Of a DNA stretch of 64,000 nucleotides, positions 1 through 9,729 are shown one piece after another. Position 1 is the first letter of the stretch. Every line of letters begins with the position of its first letter. The notes beneath the pieces were generated by a model. It did no database searches. It worked only from the letters and a program-made list of their open reading frames with translations, and was not told where the DNA came from. Origin of the DNA: RGIG8368 sp045540275. GTDB taxonomy: Bacteria > Verrucomicrobiota > Kiritimatiellia > RFP12 > UBA1067. The stretch covers positions 20,699 through 84,698 of the forward strand of contig JAZQGX010000235.1 of NCBI GenBank assembly GCA_045540275.1. The letters run 5' to 3'. The position numbers and the translations under genes were made by a program.

Positions 1-639
1 ATAAAACGAGAGCACGTCTTCGTTTTCGCGAAGCAGCTTTAATCCGTTGATCAGCAGATCGTCGAAATCCATCACCCCGAGTTCACGCTTGCGTTTGGCG
101 TACAGGTCGCTGACCTGGCGGATACCGGAAGCATACAGCGTTTTCAGCTCGAAAGCCGATTCATCAATCACGGTGTCGATAGGCACGCACTTGTTTGCCG
201 CTTTGCTGATCAATGAGCCGATGACGTCTTTTTTGGGGAAATCTTTGGGATTGGGCACACACTCAACGATACACTTCTTGATTAGCGACCGCGAATCGTC
301 CTGATCGAGAATGGTAAAGCCGGGTTCATAGCCGAGACGGGTGGCGAAGTGACGCAGGAACCGATTGCAAATATGGTGAAAGGTCCCGCTCATCAATGTC
401 CCAACCGAATCGCCGACCTGCTGGCGCGCACGCTCCATCATTTCGCGGGCGGCGCGATTAGTAAAGGTGAGCAAAAGCATATTCTCCGGCGGAATACCCT
501 TCTCCACCAGGTAGGAAACGCGATAAACCAAGGTTCTGGTTTTGCCTGTTCCCGCCGCAGCGAGAACAAGCAGTGGACCATCGCCTGCCGTGGCAGCTTC
601 CAGCTGCTCGGGATTCAACAATGCTGCGTAATCGGTCAT
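1..639 (-). CDS. UvrD/PcrA-like SF1 DNA helicase, N-terminal part (cut by window edge)
   Basis: ATP-dependent 3'-5' DNA helicase of superfamily 1A, acting in DNA repair or replication restart. The 213 visible codons have no stop before base 1, so the C-terminus lies outside the window. Visible are a Q-motif (LNPEQ, residues 8-12), Walker A (AAAGTGKT, 27-34), motif Ia (TFTNRAAREM, about 58-67), a motif Ib-like GTFHHICNRF and a MDFDDLL stretch near residue 194, all in UvrD order. The start is the ATG that overlaps the stop of the upstream sigma-factor gene by 4 bases (ATGA), so the two are probably translationally coupled. UvrD, PcrA and Rep cannot be told apart from the N-terminus alone. Confidence 0.9.
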   Translation of the reverse strand, partial: MTDYAALLNPEQLEAATAGDGPLLVLAAAGTGKTRTLVYRVSYLVEKGIPPENMLLLTFTNRAAREMMERARQQVGDSVGTLMSGTFHHICNRFLRHFATRLGYEPGFTILDQDDSRSLIKKCIVECVPNPKDFPKKDVIGSLISKAANKCVPIDTVIDESAFELKTLYASGIRQVSDLYAKRKRELGVMDFDDLLINGLKLLRENEDVLSFY

Positions 640-1169
640 GATCTCCGCAATCCGCCTCCCATCACATTTTTCAGGTTGGTCCCGACCTGCAAATAGCGCT
701 GTTGGGCGGCAGCCGGAGTGAGACGCAACGCCTTGGCGCACGCCATCATCGAGAGACCTTTGAAATGACGCAACTCTACGATTTCGCGCTCATCTTCGGG
801 CAAGTCGCGCAACATGCGGTGCAGCGAAGCATACGGATCCGACGGAGCCATACGAATCTTGCTTGAATCGTTGAAGCCGCTCATGTCGATATCGACGCTT
901 CCTTCACGCTCGCGGGCGCCAGGGCAGTATTTGTTCTCGTAGGTATCCACCAGCGAAGCAATCTCGCGCTCGAATTCCCGCTCATAACCGGAGCCGGCGA
1001 AGCGGTCTAGGTTTCTCGCTGCACGCAGATACGCATCCTGCACCACCTGATCCGGGGTGACGGATTTCCGAAGCGCAGCACTCATGCTGCGCTCGGCAAG
1101 TCCAATCAAACCGGAACGGATGCGAGCAAAACGTGATGCGAACTCATCCATGCTCAATGTTTCGGCCAT
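636..1169 (-). CDS. Sigma-70 family RNA polymerase sigma factor (ECF-like)
   Basis: Small sigma factor of 177 residues, the size of two-domain ECF factors. Residues about 38-55 (TPDQVVQDAYLRAARNLDRF) resemble region 2. Residues about 122-170 (LPEDEREIVELRHFKGLSM followed by a helix-turn-helix) resemble region 4. The middle, about 60-115, is a low-homology linker. A near-perfect Shine-Dalgarno (AAGGAGG, 4 bases from ATG) supports the start. No anti-sigma gene is adjacent. It is the first gene of a pair with the UvrD-like helicase, overlapping by 4 bases, an unusual partner for an ECF factor. The promoters it controls cannot be inferred. Confidence 0.82.
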   Translation of the reverse strand: MAETLSMDEFASRFARIRSGLIGLAERSMSAALRKSVTPDQVVQDAYLRAARNLDRFAGSGYEREFEREIASLVDTYENKYCPGAREREGSVDIDMSGFNDSSKIRMAPSDPYASLHRMLRDLPEDEREIVELRHFKGLSMMACAKALRLTPAAAQQRYLQVGTNLKNVMGGGLRRS

Positions 1170-1185
1170 AAAGCCTCCTTATGTT

Positions 1186-2322
1186 TCAAAGATCGGACAT
1201 GGAAACGACAGGAAGATTCTTCTTGAGCGTGATTTTCATCGGCTTGAGTTTGGAGCTGTCAAACTTGTAGCCTTCCTTGGCGTCAAGCGGCCAAACTTCC
1301 GGTGCGGTATTGAGAATCGTCGCCTTGAAGCCCTGCATGGTGGCACCCATATTTCCGGTGTGGGAGGAATTGCATCCTTCATTTTCGATTACGAAGGGAT
1401 ACTTGTAACCCTTTGCCATCAATGTCTTGAGGAAAAGCGTCCAGTCCATTGAATCGCTGCCGCCGAAGCCGGGCAGACGCGGTTCGTAGCTGATGCGATC
1501 CCACTCGCAGCTGGGCTGCGGGACCTTGGCGCGACGGGCAAGACGGTCGTTAACCTTCTGCGCAGGGAAGAATCTGCCCCAGTGCAAAGCGGCAGGAGTA
1601 TTGGTGAAATTGCGCGTACCCTTGATGTGAACGCGGCGCAGACGACTGAAGTCCATGGCGTTAATCACTTCGCTGGGATCGATGTGCTGCCATACGTCGT
1701 GCGAGGGATCGTAGGTTTCGGCGTGAGCCTTGGAAGGAATCAGCGCATACATGAGCTTGCGGGCGGCAAGACAGCCGGGAAGATTGTTGTAGCAGTCGGG
1801 GGCGGTAACCGCCTGCCAGCCTTCCATCGGGCAGTTCTCGTAGCACAAGGTAACGCCGAGAGATTCTGCGTATTTGACGATGGGGGTAAACACACGCTTG
1901 TACTCGAGCAGATTCTTCTCGAATCCACCGTCCTGACGGCCCAATTCGTTGTTGTACCCGACAAATGTTCCGCAAACCACATCATTGGCATCTCCGCCCA
2001 AAAGCGCAGCGATTCGGATGAGTTTGAGAATGTGGTTCTGATTGTTCACGCGTTCTGCCGGATCGCCGCCGATCAGATTGTCATAGGCGCCGACCGAAAT
2101 GCGAAGACCTTCTTTATTGCAACGATCGACGATTTTTTTTGCAGTCTCAAGATCGAACTCTTCGTAGTCGAGATGGGTGGCGGTGTGGTCTTTGCGAGTA
2201 CCATCGCGGCGAAATACGCAAAGCTCCAGACCTTGAGCGCCAACACTCTTGGCGCGTTTAATCACCTGATCAAAGCTCTGACCAGGAAATGCCGATGTCA
2301 TCAACCAAATTGGATTATTCAT
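1186..2322 (-). CDS. Sugar phosphate isomerase/epimerase family protein (AP-endonuclease-2 TIM barrel)
   Basis: A 378-residue cytoplasmic TIM-barrel protein of the xylose isomerase-like family, which usually isomerises or epimerises sugars or cyclitols with a divalent metal. Likely metal ligands are the Glu of LCYENCP, the Asp and His of YDPSH, a His in RRVHIKGT and the Glu of VIENEG. There is no signal peptide. SD AAAGGA lies 7 bases before ATG. The gene sits between pheT and the sigma factor with short gaps and no related sugar genes, so its substrate is open. The family is broad and the exact reaction cannot be assigned. Confidence 0.8.
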   Translation of the reverse strand: MNNPIWLMTSAFPGQSFDQVIKRAKSVGAQGLELCVFRRDGTRKDHTATHLDYEEFDLETAKKIVDRCNKEGLRISVGAYDNLIGGDPAERVNNQNHILKLIRIAALLGGDANDVVCGTFVGYNNELGRQDGGFEKNLLEYKRVFTPIVKYAESLGVTLCYENCPMEGWQAVTAPDCYNNLPGCLAARKLMYALIPSKAHAETYDPSHDVWQHIDPSEVINAMDFSRLRRVHIKGTRNFTNTPAALHWGRFFPAQKVNDRLARRAKVPQPSCEWDRISYEPRLPGFGGSDSMDWTLFLKTLMAKGYKYPFVIENEGCNSSHTGNMGATMQGFKATILNTAPEVWPLDAKEGYKFDSSKLKPMKITLKKNLPVVSMSDL

Positions 2323-2392
2323 CTTTTATTCCTTTCTTTTGCGTATTTGTCCGTAATCGCACGGTAACATCCATTGCGCAACCGCGCTGAAA

Positions 2393-4807
2393 CTATTCTC
2401 TGACATCCACACCGAGCTTGCTCTTGAGCGACTCGATGACCTTCCTGAACGAAGCGTTTACCTCTTCATCGCGAAGTGTCCGGTCTGCGGCGCGGAAGGC
2501 CATTGAATAAGCCACACTGCGCTTACCGTCGCCGAGCTGCTTCGAGCGGAAGGTGTCGAAAAGTTCAATCTCGGTCAAAAATTCGCCGCCGGCGGCTCGA
2601 ATCGTATCCACGATGCGCTCATGTGTGATTTCACCATCGGCGATGAAGGCGACATCACGACGAGATTCGGGGAAGTTTGGCGTCGGTTGAATCGATCCAG
2701 AAATTTCATCAGCCTTCTTTAACAGCACCGAAAGCCGCAATTCGCAAAGCGCCATGGGTTGCGTCATGCGCCAGGGATGTCGAAGCGCCTTTTTCGCTAG
2801 GCCAATAACACCGGCCTTCTGCTTGCCGATTTTGACTTCCGCACTCCATCCCGGCTCAAAAGCGGGATGTTCCACTGGTGTGAACGAGAGTTGATCGGTA
2901 TGGAGAGCCGCCGCCAATTCTTCAACTGCCCCCTTGAGCCACAGCATACTTTCTTCGTTGGAAACCGCACGGCGGCGATCAAGCGCCGAACGACCGAACG
3001 GTCCCATCAGGCCGATCGCCAGGCGCTCCTCCTCATGTGGAATGCCGCGGGGATCGGCAAAGAAAATACGGCCGATTTCAAAGAGCCCGGCGCGTTCGAC
3101 CTGATGCGAGGCGTTGCGACCAAGCGACTGGGAAAGCTGGGGAAGGAGCGAATCTCGAAGTAGCGCATATTCGGCGCTGACGGGATTGGGAATCTCAACC
3201 CGCCGCTTGACATCGCGGGAATCGAACACGTCAAGCTCCTTGCGCGAGAGAAAGCTGTAGTGCATCGCTTCGGAAAAGCCAAGTCCCAGCAACAGCGAGC
3301 GAACACGGGCCTTGCGATAAAACGGACGATCGTCAAGGGTGGATACCGAAGTTGCGTCGGGCATCTTGGACGGAATCGCATCCAACCCGTGCATTCTTGC
3401 TATTTCCTCGACCAGGTCCGCTTCCATCGTCAAGTCGAGACGCCATGACGGGATTGCAAATTTTGCCATTTCACCATCGCATTCAACGGTTTTAAGCCCC
3501 AGACTTTCAAGGATCTCAACCATTCGGGAATTCTCTATTTCCGCACCGATCATCGCGCGAGCCCGCGCGAAGTCGAGCGCCACGGGATTTTCTCTAAACT
3601 TGCGGTTATCAGCGTCAACCACTCCGGAGGCGATCCTCGCCTTGCCGTATTTGAACATCAGATGGGCGGCGCGGCGGCTTGCCCAACCAGCAAGATCAGG
3701 ATCAACGCCACGGATGTAACGATATGAGGATTCTGTGGCCAGTCCGAGCTTCTGCGCCGTGAACTTGACGCAAGGCGCATCAAAAAGCGCACTCTCAATG
3801 AGTACAGTAGTGGTATCAGCGGATATCTCGCTGCCCTCACCACCCATAACGCCGGCAACCGCCACCGGAACGGTTTCATCACAAATGGCAAGCATTGAGG
3901 AGTCAAGTTTGCGATCGATTCCGTCGAGCGTCTTTATTGTTTCGCCCTCGGCGGCGGTGCGCACCACAATCTGTCCGCCCTTGAGCAGCCGGTAATCGAA
4001 CATGTGAAGCGGCTGTCCGCATTCGAGCATGACATAATTCGAAACATCGACGGCAAGTGAAATCGAACGGACCCCGCACTGCTCGAGACGTTTAGCCATC
4101 CAATCAGGCGAAGGGACGTCGGTAACGTTTTCAACGATGCGAGCGGTGTAGCGGGGACAGAGGCTGCCCGCTTCAACTTTCACCGTAACAAAGTCTTCGA
4201 CCTTGCTTTCGCTTTCTTCAAAATCGGTTTCCGGCATTTTCAGCGGACGATTGAGCAATGCCGCCATTTCACGGGCGATACCCAGTACCGACAGGCAGTC
4301 GGGACGGTTCCAGGTAATTTCAAGATCAAGCACCGTTTCTGGGGGAGGCACCAGCGAACTGACGAGCGTACCGCAAGCGATCGACGCGTCCAACTCCATG
4401 ATTCCTCCGTGATCGGAGGAAATGCAGAGTTCGTCGGCGGCGCAAAGCATTCCGCAACTTTCCACCCCGCGAAGCTTACGAGGTACGATAGTGAAATCAC
4501 CTCCCGGGATGTACGCCCCCAGCTTGGCAAAGGGAGTCTTTAAACCGGCACGGGCGTTTGGTGCACCGCAAACCACCTGGAACACCTCGTTACCGTCGGA
4601 AACCTTGCACACATGCATGTGATCGCTGTCAGGATGCGGAACGCATTCCAAAATCTCACCGACAACGATATTGTCATCGAGGTTGGCACCCACGACATCG
4701 ATCGACTCCACCTCAACCCCGGAAAAGGTTAGCTTATCGGCAAGTTCTTTGACCGACAGATCTGAAACATCAACAAATTCATTCAACCAACTGACAGGTA
4801 TTTTCAT
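2393..4807 (-). CDS. pheT: Phenylalanine-tRNA ligase beta subunit
   Basis: Beta chain of the alpha2-beta2 phenylalanyl-tRNA synthetase, responsible for tRNA binding and editing. At 804 residues it is a normal bacterial length. The order is right: N-terminal MKIPVSWLNEFVD, an EMAP/tRNA-binding domain (about 40-150, with PHPDSDHMHVCKV and VVCGAPN), the B3/B4 editing region, B5, the catalytic-like domain, and a C-terminal ferredoxin-fold anticodon-binding domain (FPESRRDVAF to the end). pheS is normally just upstream. Here the upstream region is intergenic with its own promoter, so pheT is transcribed alone. The SD (GAGGGT) is about 9 bases before ATG. Confidence 0.97.
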   Translation of the reverse strand: MKIPVSWLNEFVDVSDLSVKELADKLTFSGVEVESIDVVGANLDDNIVVGEILECVPHPDSDHMHVCKVSDGNEVFQVVCGAPNARAGLKTPFAKLGAYIPGGDFTIVPRKLRGVESCGMLCAADELCISSDHGGIMELDASIACGTLVSSLVPPPETVLDLEITWNRPDCLSVLGIAREMAALLNRPLKMPETDFEESESKVEDFVTVKVEAGSLCPRYTARIVENVTDVPSPDWMAKRLEQCGVRSISLAVDVSNYVMLECGQPLHMFDYRLLKGGQIVVRTAAEGETIKTLDGIDRKLDSSMLAICDETVPVAVAGVMGGEGSEISADTTTVLIESALFDAPCVKFTAQKLGLATESSYRYIRGVDPDLAGWASRRAAHLMFKYGKARIASGVVDADNRKFRENPVALDFARARAMIGAEIENSRMVEILESLGLKTVECDGEMAKFAIPSWRLDLTMEADLVEEIARMHGLDAIPSKMPDATSVSTLDDRPFYRKARVRSLLLGLGFSEAMHYSFLSRKELDVFDSRDVKRRVEIPNPVSAEYALLRDSLLPQLSQSLGRNASHQVERAGLFEIGRIFFADPRGIPHEEERLAIGLMGPFGRSALDRRRAVSNEESMLWLKGAVEELAAALHTDQLSFTPVEHPAFEPGWSAEVKIGKQKAGVIGLAKKALRHPWRMTQPMALCELRLSVLLKKADEISGSIQPTPNFPESRRDVAFIADGEITHERIVDTIRAAGGEFLTEIELFDTFRSKQLGDGKRSVAYSMAFRAADRTLRDEEVNASFRKVIESLKSKLGVDVRE

Positions 4808-4907
4808 TGTCTGGAGACCCTCTGATTTCCCGCGGTTCGAACATAAGAGGCGATTCCGTCCCTAGACGGTTTTCCGCATCGGCAAAACAACGAACCGAAA
4901 AAGAAAT

Positions 4908-4936
4908 ATCATAATGTTTTTAAGCGTTTTGGTCAA
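4908..4936 (-). promoter_or_regulatory. Sigma-70 promoter for pheT
   Basis: On the minus strand, -35 TTGACC (4931-4936) and -10 TATGAT (4908-4913) are separated by exactly 17 bases. The predicted start near 4901 gives a leader of about 94 bases before pheT. The leader holds a short hairpin (CCGTC/GACGG) near 4855-4868 but no T-run, T-box specifier or Phe-rich leader peptide that I can recognise. The rest of the 340-base gap before the protease gene contains only the divergent protease promoter. Confidence 0.65.
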
Positions 4937-5115
4937 TATTTGAAATGAGAATCGTCTTCTATATTTAAATGATATTTACCAATCGCAACTCGAGACATTT
5001 GGCGCTGCGAGCGTGAAACAAACGGCCAATTTGCCATGGGCCGGAAATCGACCGATTTTTTGCGATGAACAGCTTCATATTATTTAAAATCCGCAGCGAT
5101 GGATGAAAATTGCAT

Positions 5116-5144
5116 TTGTTGCACACCGCGATTTGGAGTATAAT
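5116..5144 (+). promoter_or_regulatory. Sigma-70 promoter for the S8 protease gene
   Basis: -35 TTGTTG (5116-5121), a 17-base spacer, and a perfect -10 TATAAT (5139-5144). The first in-frame ATG (5151) falls 7 bases after the -10, exactly where transcription should begin. The message may therefore be leaderless, and there is no Shine-Dalgarno sequence before either ATG (5151 or 5163). Confidence 0.6.
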
Positions 5145-5150
5145 CAGTTT

Positions 5151-8100
5151 ATGAATTTTAAAATGAAAATAGCCGCCACGCTCGTCTTCGGCGCAATTGT
5201 CATCGCCTTGATGCGTCCAGCGCCGAAGCAGAATGAAGTACTTCTCGCGCGAAAAGGTCATAGCCCCGCAATGACCAGAGTGCGGTCGAACGCATACCCG
5301 GTAAAAAAAGCCCGCACGGTCGATCACAAAGTTTTTATTAAAACGCATGAGGTTCAGCATATTTGCGCTCCAGAATCCAGACTCGCCCCCATCCGGCAGC
5401 TGGCGAACGCAAACCAACCCATCGCCGATCAAAATCGGATGAATGACAAACAAGTGGTACTGCGCAAAAGAGTTATCAAAATCCCGCAATCCAAGATGCG
5501 CTTTGTCGGCGCAAATGCTCATATTCAGGAGCCGTCTCCCCGCGGAACCATCCCCCGGATTGCGATACTCAGAAAAAATTCAACCAGCTCTTGGGCCAAA
5601 TCCCTGCCCGGCATCACCCTTCACGGCTATCTCCCCTCGAAAGCCTGGCTGATTGAAGCAACCGATGAAGGTCTTAAAAACCTTTATCTTCACCCCGACG
5701 TCGTCGCCGTCGACGAATGGCGTCCATCCGATAAGACCCATCCCGTCATCGATGCATTTTCTGAGCATCTTAACCCGTCGGATATGATTCGACTCTCGGT
5801 GCGTTTTTTCAATGCCGCTGATACTCGCTTTCTGATGGATATCACCAGCTCATGCGGAGGTAAAACGCTCTCTGTCACCACCCACGACCAATGGTGTTCC
5901 ATGCACATTGTCGCACCGGTAAAAACCATCGCCGAATTGTCTTCTTCGGGAGCGGTACAGTGGATTGAGGAATCACGACAGCTGGCGATGAGCAACTTCC
6001 GGGCCGTATTGCCCGACGCATTGAATGTCACCAACAGTTGGCTGCAACTGGGAATCGCCGGGAAAGATCAGGTAATCGGCCATGCCGACTCAGGGATAGA
6101 CACCGGCAGGCTTGATGGCATCCACCCCGATTTTACCAATACCGTAATGGCGCTCATAAGCTATGTTGGCGGCGGTACCGAAGACTATGACGGTCACGGA
6201 ACCCATACCGCAGGCTCGCTCGTAGGCGACGGTTCTGCCAGTCAGGGTAAAATCAAAGGAGTCGCATGGCAGTCAAAACTCGTGCACCAGTGTGTAATAG
6301 ATAAAGACGGGTATTTTTCCGATTTTAACATTTATTCGCTTTTTTCAGACACCCTTGATTACGGCGCCACCATCCATTCCGACAGCTGGGGCGACACCGG
6401 CAATTTCGGCGTATACAGCATCGATTGTCAGGATACCGATTTGTTCGTTTGGGACAACCCAGAATTTCTACCGGTATTCGCCGCAGGCAACTTCGGCACC
6501 GATTCCAATAATGATGGGGTGATCGACTCCGGATCGATTACCGCCCCCTCTTGCGCAAAAAATGTTATTTCAGTCGGCGCCGCCGAAAACCACCACGACA
6601 GCGACGGATTCAGTTCATATCGATGGAGCGACCTTTATTCGCCAAAATGCAGTTTCAACGCCGATCCCATCAAATCAGACTACATAACCACGTCGGCCGA
6701 CACTGAAAACGGCTTGCGCGGAATGGCGGCGTTTTCAAGTCGTGGTCCCTGCGAAGACGGAAGAATCAAGCCCGACCTCGTCGCTCCCGGTTCGGATATT
6801 TACTCCTGCCGGTCAACGCTGACTTCAGGCAGCGGATTCTACCGCTATGATCTGGGCACCAGCATGTCTACGCCTTTAGTTGCTGGTTGCGCGGCACTGG
6901 CCAGACAATACCTGATTGAAAAACACAATATTGAATCTCCAAGTGCGGCGATGGTGAAGAGCATCCTGCTCAACAGCGCAAAATCGCTTACGCCCGGTCA
7001 ATACGGGATCGGCGCACACCGCGAAATCCCCGCCGCGACCCCGAACAACGTTGAAGGTTGGGGAATGGCCGACATTGAACGGGTCGTAAATGCAAGTAAT
7101 ACTCTTTCATGGGTTGCCGATCGAATCGAAGTTTTGGAAGATTCCCCCTACTCATTTGAATTCGAAGTGAACAAAACCGGAGAAGATTTAGCAGCGACTC
7201 TGTCGTGGACCGACTATCCGGGGACACCGGGTAGCGGCAGCATGCTGATCAATGATCTTGACCTCACTCTAACTCTTCCCGACGGTACCGTCGTCATTCC
7301 CAATTCGCTCGGCCAGGCCGATCGCCTCAACACGGTTGAGTCAATAAAAATCTCCCCGGCGCCGGTTGGAAAATACAAGCTGACCGTCTCTGCCCACGCG
7401 TTACCATATCAGGGCGCGGTTGCGGCACTCGCTTTGCGCGGAGCGCTGAGTAACTTGCCGGACACGCACACGCTTACCATCAAGATGATCGATGAGAGCA
7501 ATCCTGATTCAGTTTTCAAAGAATACACCTTGCATTATGCCCATTCTCAAACAATCAGCTCGCCTGCCGCCCCGTCAATAATCTGGGTAGATAATGGGGG
7601 CATCAGCGACCCGTATGTTTTCTGTTCCTGGGAAATCGACGGCGTCCGTCAGCCCGATGGGAAAACGACCGCCGCAAACCCGGTGCATAACATCGTGATG
7701 AATGCCAATCGTACTGCAACAGCGCGATATGAAAGTTTTTTCAGGACTGATCCGCTTTATGGAGATTATTTCACCTTCTCCTGGTGGAACAAACGCTATT
7801 TCGGCGGCGAGGGGACGGCAGAAGATTTGAACTGGAGCGCAAATCCCGATTCGGATTGGGCGAATAACGCATACGAGATGTATGATTATACCGATCCGCG
7901 AAACGCGGCGGATTCCCCGCGCGAACCGTCAATAACCGTGAAGGCTCTACCTGTATTCAACAGTGAACGCTGTCCCTGGCCGGTTATTGCGGAGATTACC
8001 GACAATCTTATTGTCGCCGACGCCAACCTGATTTGGCGGCAGAAAGGCGAAACCTCATGGCGGCATACCCCAATGACACAGCTGACCGATACGCTTTGGG

Positions 8101-8966
8101 GCGCGTATCTCGAGCCGACCAATTACGGGAATGCCCGAATCGATTATTATGTTGCGGCGGCGGATTGGCTGCAGTACAATCTCAACGAAACGACGAGCAG
8201 TCCCGTTTACAGCGTAATCGGCGACTACACCAACCCTTGGCCGCAACTCACCCCGGACAAGCTGCCCGATCTGGTTATGTATGGTGAACAGGCCGTGGTG
8301 GAGCTAACCTTGGAAAATCTTGCGGGAGCCGATCTGCAATGGAACGCAACGCTTTCAAACGAACCCGAAGGATCGTGGATTACAACGGATAGCGCATTGC
8401 AGGGTTCGCTGGTCGCCAGAGAAAAGACCGGCATCATTCTCAACCTTGACAGCTCCAAGCTTCCCGTGGGCAGTTTGGGCAAGGTCGGCATCAAAATCGA
8501 CCATAACGAACCGGGCAGTACCGAGCGCGAATTCACGGTAAAGCGACTGCCGCTGATCGCCGGGATACACGGTGTGCCGGTCGCGTGGATGCGTGCGCAC
8601 GGCATTGAAACTGACAACTACGATCTTGCCGCCGAAAGCGATCTCGACGGCGACGGATTTGCAACGTGGCAGGAGTGGCATGCCGACACCGATCCGCTTG
8701 ACGCCGACTCATCACTGGGTATTATCGCCTTCGAGTTAAAAAATGGCACTGCGTCAATAAAATGGAAAGGCGGCGTCAATGCGACTCAATGGCTTGAATG
8801 CGCCGCCTCCCCTGCCGGCGGCTGGACGAAATGCGTTACGCTGAATCCGCCCACCGGCATCACCAATGCCATCGGCGTCCCGGCTTCCGTCCACAAAGAA
8901 AAACCATTTTTTCGAATATCGGTTCCGTTAAAGAAATCACTGGCTCTGGAGAATATAAATGAGTAA
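5151..8966 (+). CDS. Secreted S8 (subtilisin-like) serine protease, KP-43-like, multidomain
   Basis: Large exported endopeptidase of about 1271 residues. It has an N-terminal signal or anchor (MKIAATLVFGAIVIALM). About 290 residues follow before the catalytic domain, probably a propeptide and spacer. The triad is visible: Asp in HADSGID (about 312), His in DGHGTHTAG (about 348), Asn in FAAGNFG (about 446) and Ser in GTSMSTP (about 571). A beta-rich domain (SWTDYPG, LINDLDLTL; about 660-765) resembles the jelly-roll after the catalytic domain in KP-43 proteases. Near residue 1165 the DLDGDGFATWQEW stretch looks like a calcium-binding repeat, followed by a short beta tail ending FFRISV. The start is uncertain (5151 or 5163). 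An upstream ATG at 5103 lies before the promoter and was not used. Confidence 0.9.
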   Translation: MNFKMKIAATLVFGAIVIALMRPAPKQNEVLLARKGHSPAMTRVRSNAYPVKKARTVDHKVFIKTHEVQHICAPESRLAPIRQLANANQPIADQNRMNDKQVVLRKRVIKIPQSKMRFVGANAHIQEPSPRGTIPRIAILRKNSTSSWAKSLPGITLHGYLPSKAWLIEATDEGLKNLYLHPDVVAVDEWRPSDKTHPVIDAFSEHLNPSDMIRLSVRFFNAADTRFLMDITSSCGGKTLSVTTHDQWCSMHIVAPVKTIAELSSSGAVQWIEESRQLAMSNFRAVLPDALNVTNSWLQLGIAGKDQVIGHADSGIDTGRLDGIHPDFTNTVMALISYVGGGTEDYDGHGTHTAGSLVGDGSASQGKIKGVAWQSKLVHQCVIDKDGYFSDFNIYSLFSDTLDYGATIHSDSWGDTGNFGVYSIDCQDTDLFVWDNPEFLPVFAAGNFGTDSNNDGVIDSGSITAPSCAKNVISVGAAENHHDSDGFSSYRWSDLYSPKCSFNADPIKSDYITTSADTENGLRGMAAFSSRGPCEDGRIKPDLVAPGSDIYSCRSTLTSGSGFYRYDLGTSMSTPLVAGCAALARQYLIEKHNIESPSAAMVKSILLNSAKSLTPGQYGIGAHREIPAATPNNVEGWGMADIERVVNASNTLSWVADRIEVLEDSPYSFEFEVNKTGEDLAATLSWTDYPGTPGSGSMLINDLDLTLTLPDGTVVIPNSLGQADRLNTVESIKISPAPVGKYKLTVSAHALPYQGAVAALALRGALSNLPDTHTLTIKMIDESNPDSVFKEYTLHYAHSQTISSPAAPSIIWVDNGGISDPYVFCSWEIDGVRQPDGKTTAANPVHNIVMNANRTATARYESFFRTDPLYGDYFTFSWWNKRYFGGEGTAEDLNWSANPDSDWANNAYEMYDYTDPRNAADSPREPSITVKALPVFNSERCPWPVIAEITDNLIVADANLIWRQKGETSWRHTPMTQLTDTLWGAYLEPTNYGNARIDYYVAAADWLQYNLNETTSSPVYSVIGDYTNPWPQLTPDKLPDLVMYGEQAVVELTLENLAGADLQWNATLSNEPEGSWITTDSALQGSLVAREKTGIILNLDSSKLPVGSLGKVGIKIDHNEPGSTEREFTVKRLPLIAGIHGVPVAWMRAHGIETDNYDLAAESDLDGDGFATWQEWHADTDPLDADSSLGIIAFELKNGTASIKWKGGVNATQWLECAASPAGGWTKCVTLNPPTGITNAIGVPASVHKEKPFFRISVPLKKSLALENINE

Positions 8967-9729
8967 AACGGCACGAGGGGTCTTGATAACCGGCGCCAGC
9001 TCTGGAATAGGCGCTGCGCTTTGCCTCAGATGGGCGGAGTGCTGCGAGACGCTCTTCATCTGCGGTCGAGACGAAAAACGCCTTAACGACGTCGCAAACC
9101 AGGTGTTTGAAGCCGGGTTCAAGCGGCCGCATGCAGCCGTCATCGACGTCGGTGATGCCGACGGCATGAAAATCTGGATGCAGAAGTGCAATCAAATCAC
9201 GCCGCTCGACATCGTCCATGCCAATGCCGGGGTTTCTACCGGAGAAGAAAACGAAATAAACATCCGCAACACTTTTCGCGTTAACGTCAACGGGGTGCTG
9301 AACACCGTGCTGCCCGCCGTTGAAATAATGAAACAGGACGGGGAACGTCAATATCCAAAACGGATTGCGATAACCTCATCGATAGCCGGCTATCACGGTT
9401 TGAGCGGCTGTCCCAGCTATTCGGCGACAAAAGCGTGTGTCAAAGCGTGGGGAGCCGGGCTGCGCGGATTTCTTGCGCGGAACGGCATTGGCGTAAATGT
9501 GATTTGTCCGGGATTTGTCCGCTCGCGCATCACCGACAAAAACACCTGCCCGATGCCCTTTTTCATGGAAGCAGAACCGGCGGCGAAAATCATCGTCAAA
9601 GGAGTTCTGAAAAACAGTCCGATCATCGCATTTCCATTACCGATGCGTCTTGCCGCATGGATGGTTTCCATACTACCGGAACGGCTCGGAGAATTGATCT
9701 TCCGGGCATTGCCGAAAAAATCAACCTGA
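8959..9729 (+). CDS. Short-chain dehydrogenase/reductase (SDR)
   Basis: NAD(P)-dependent oxidoreductase of the classical SDR family, 256 residues. It has TGASSGIG (cofactor binding, residues 11-18), NAG (about 90), the catalytic Ser in ITSSIAG, and YSATK (Tyr and Lys). The C-terminal part has hydrophobic segments, as in SDRs acting on lipid or acyl substrates, but the substrate is unknown. The gene overlaps the end of the protease gene by 8 bases, with SD GGAG 7 bases before ATG, so it is probably co-transcribed. Its 3' end overlaps the convergent ABC permease gene by 9 bases. Confidence 0.88.
   Translation: MSKTARGVLITGASSGIGAALCLRWAECCETLFICGRDEKRLNDVANQVFEAGFKRPHAAVIDVGDADGMKIWMQKCNQITPLDIVHANAGVSTGEENEINIRNTFRVNVNGVLNTVLPAVEIMKQDGERQYPKRIAITSSIAGYHGLSGCPSYSATKACVKAWGAGLRGFLARNGIGVNVICPGFVRSRITDKNTCPMPFFMEAEPAAKIIVKGVLKNSPIIAFPLPMRLAAWMVSILPERLGELIFRALPKKST

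Noticed and set aside
4808..4907. T-box or attenuator in the pheT leader
   Set aside because: The leader has a small hairpin but no T-box sequence, Phe-rich peptide or terminator/antiterminator pair.
9721..9729. Frameshift where two genes converge and overlap
   Set aside because: Both C-termini look complete; short convergent overlaps are common.
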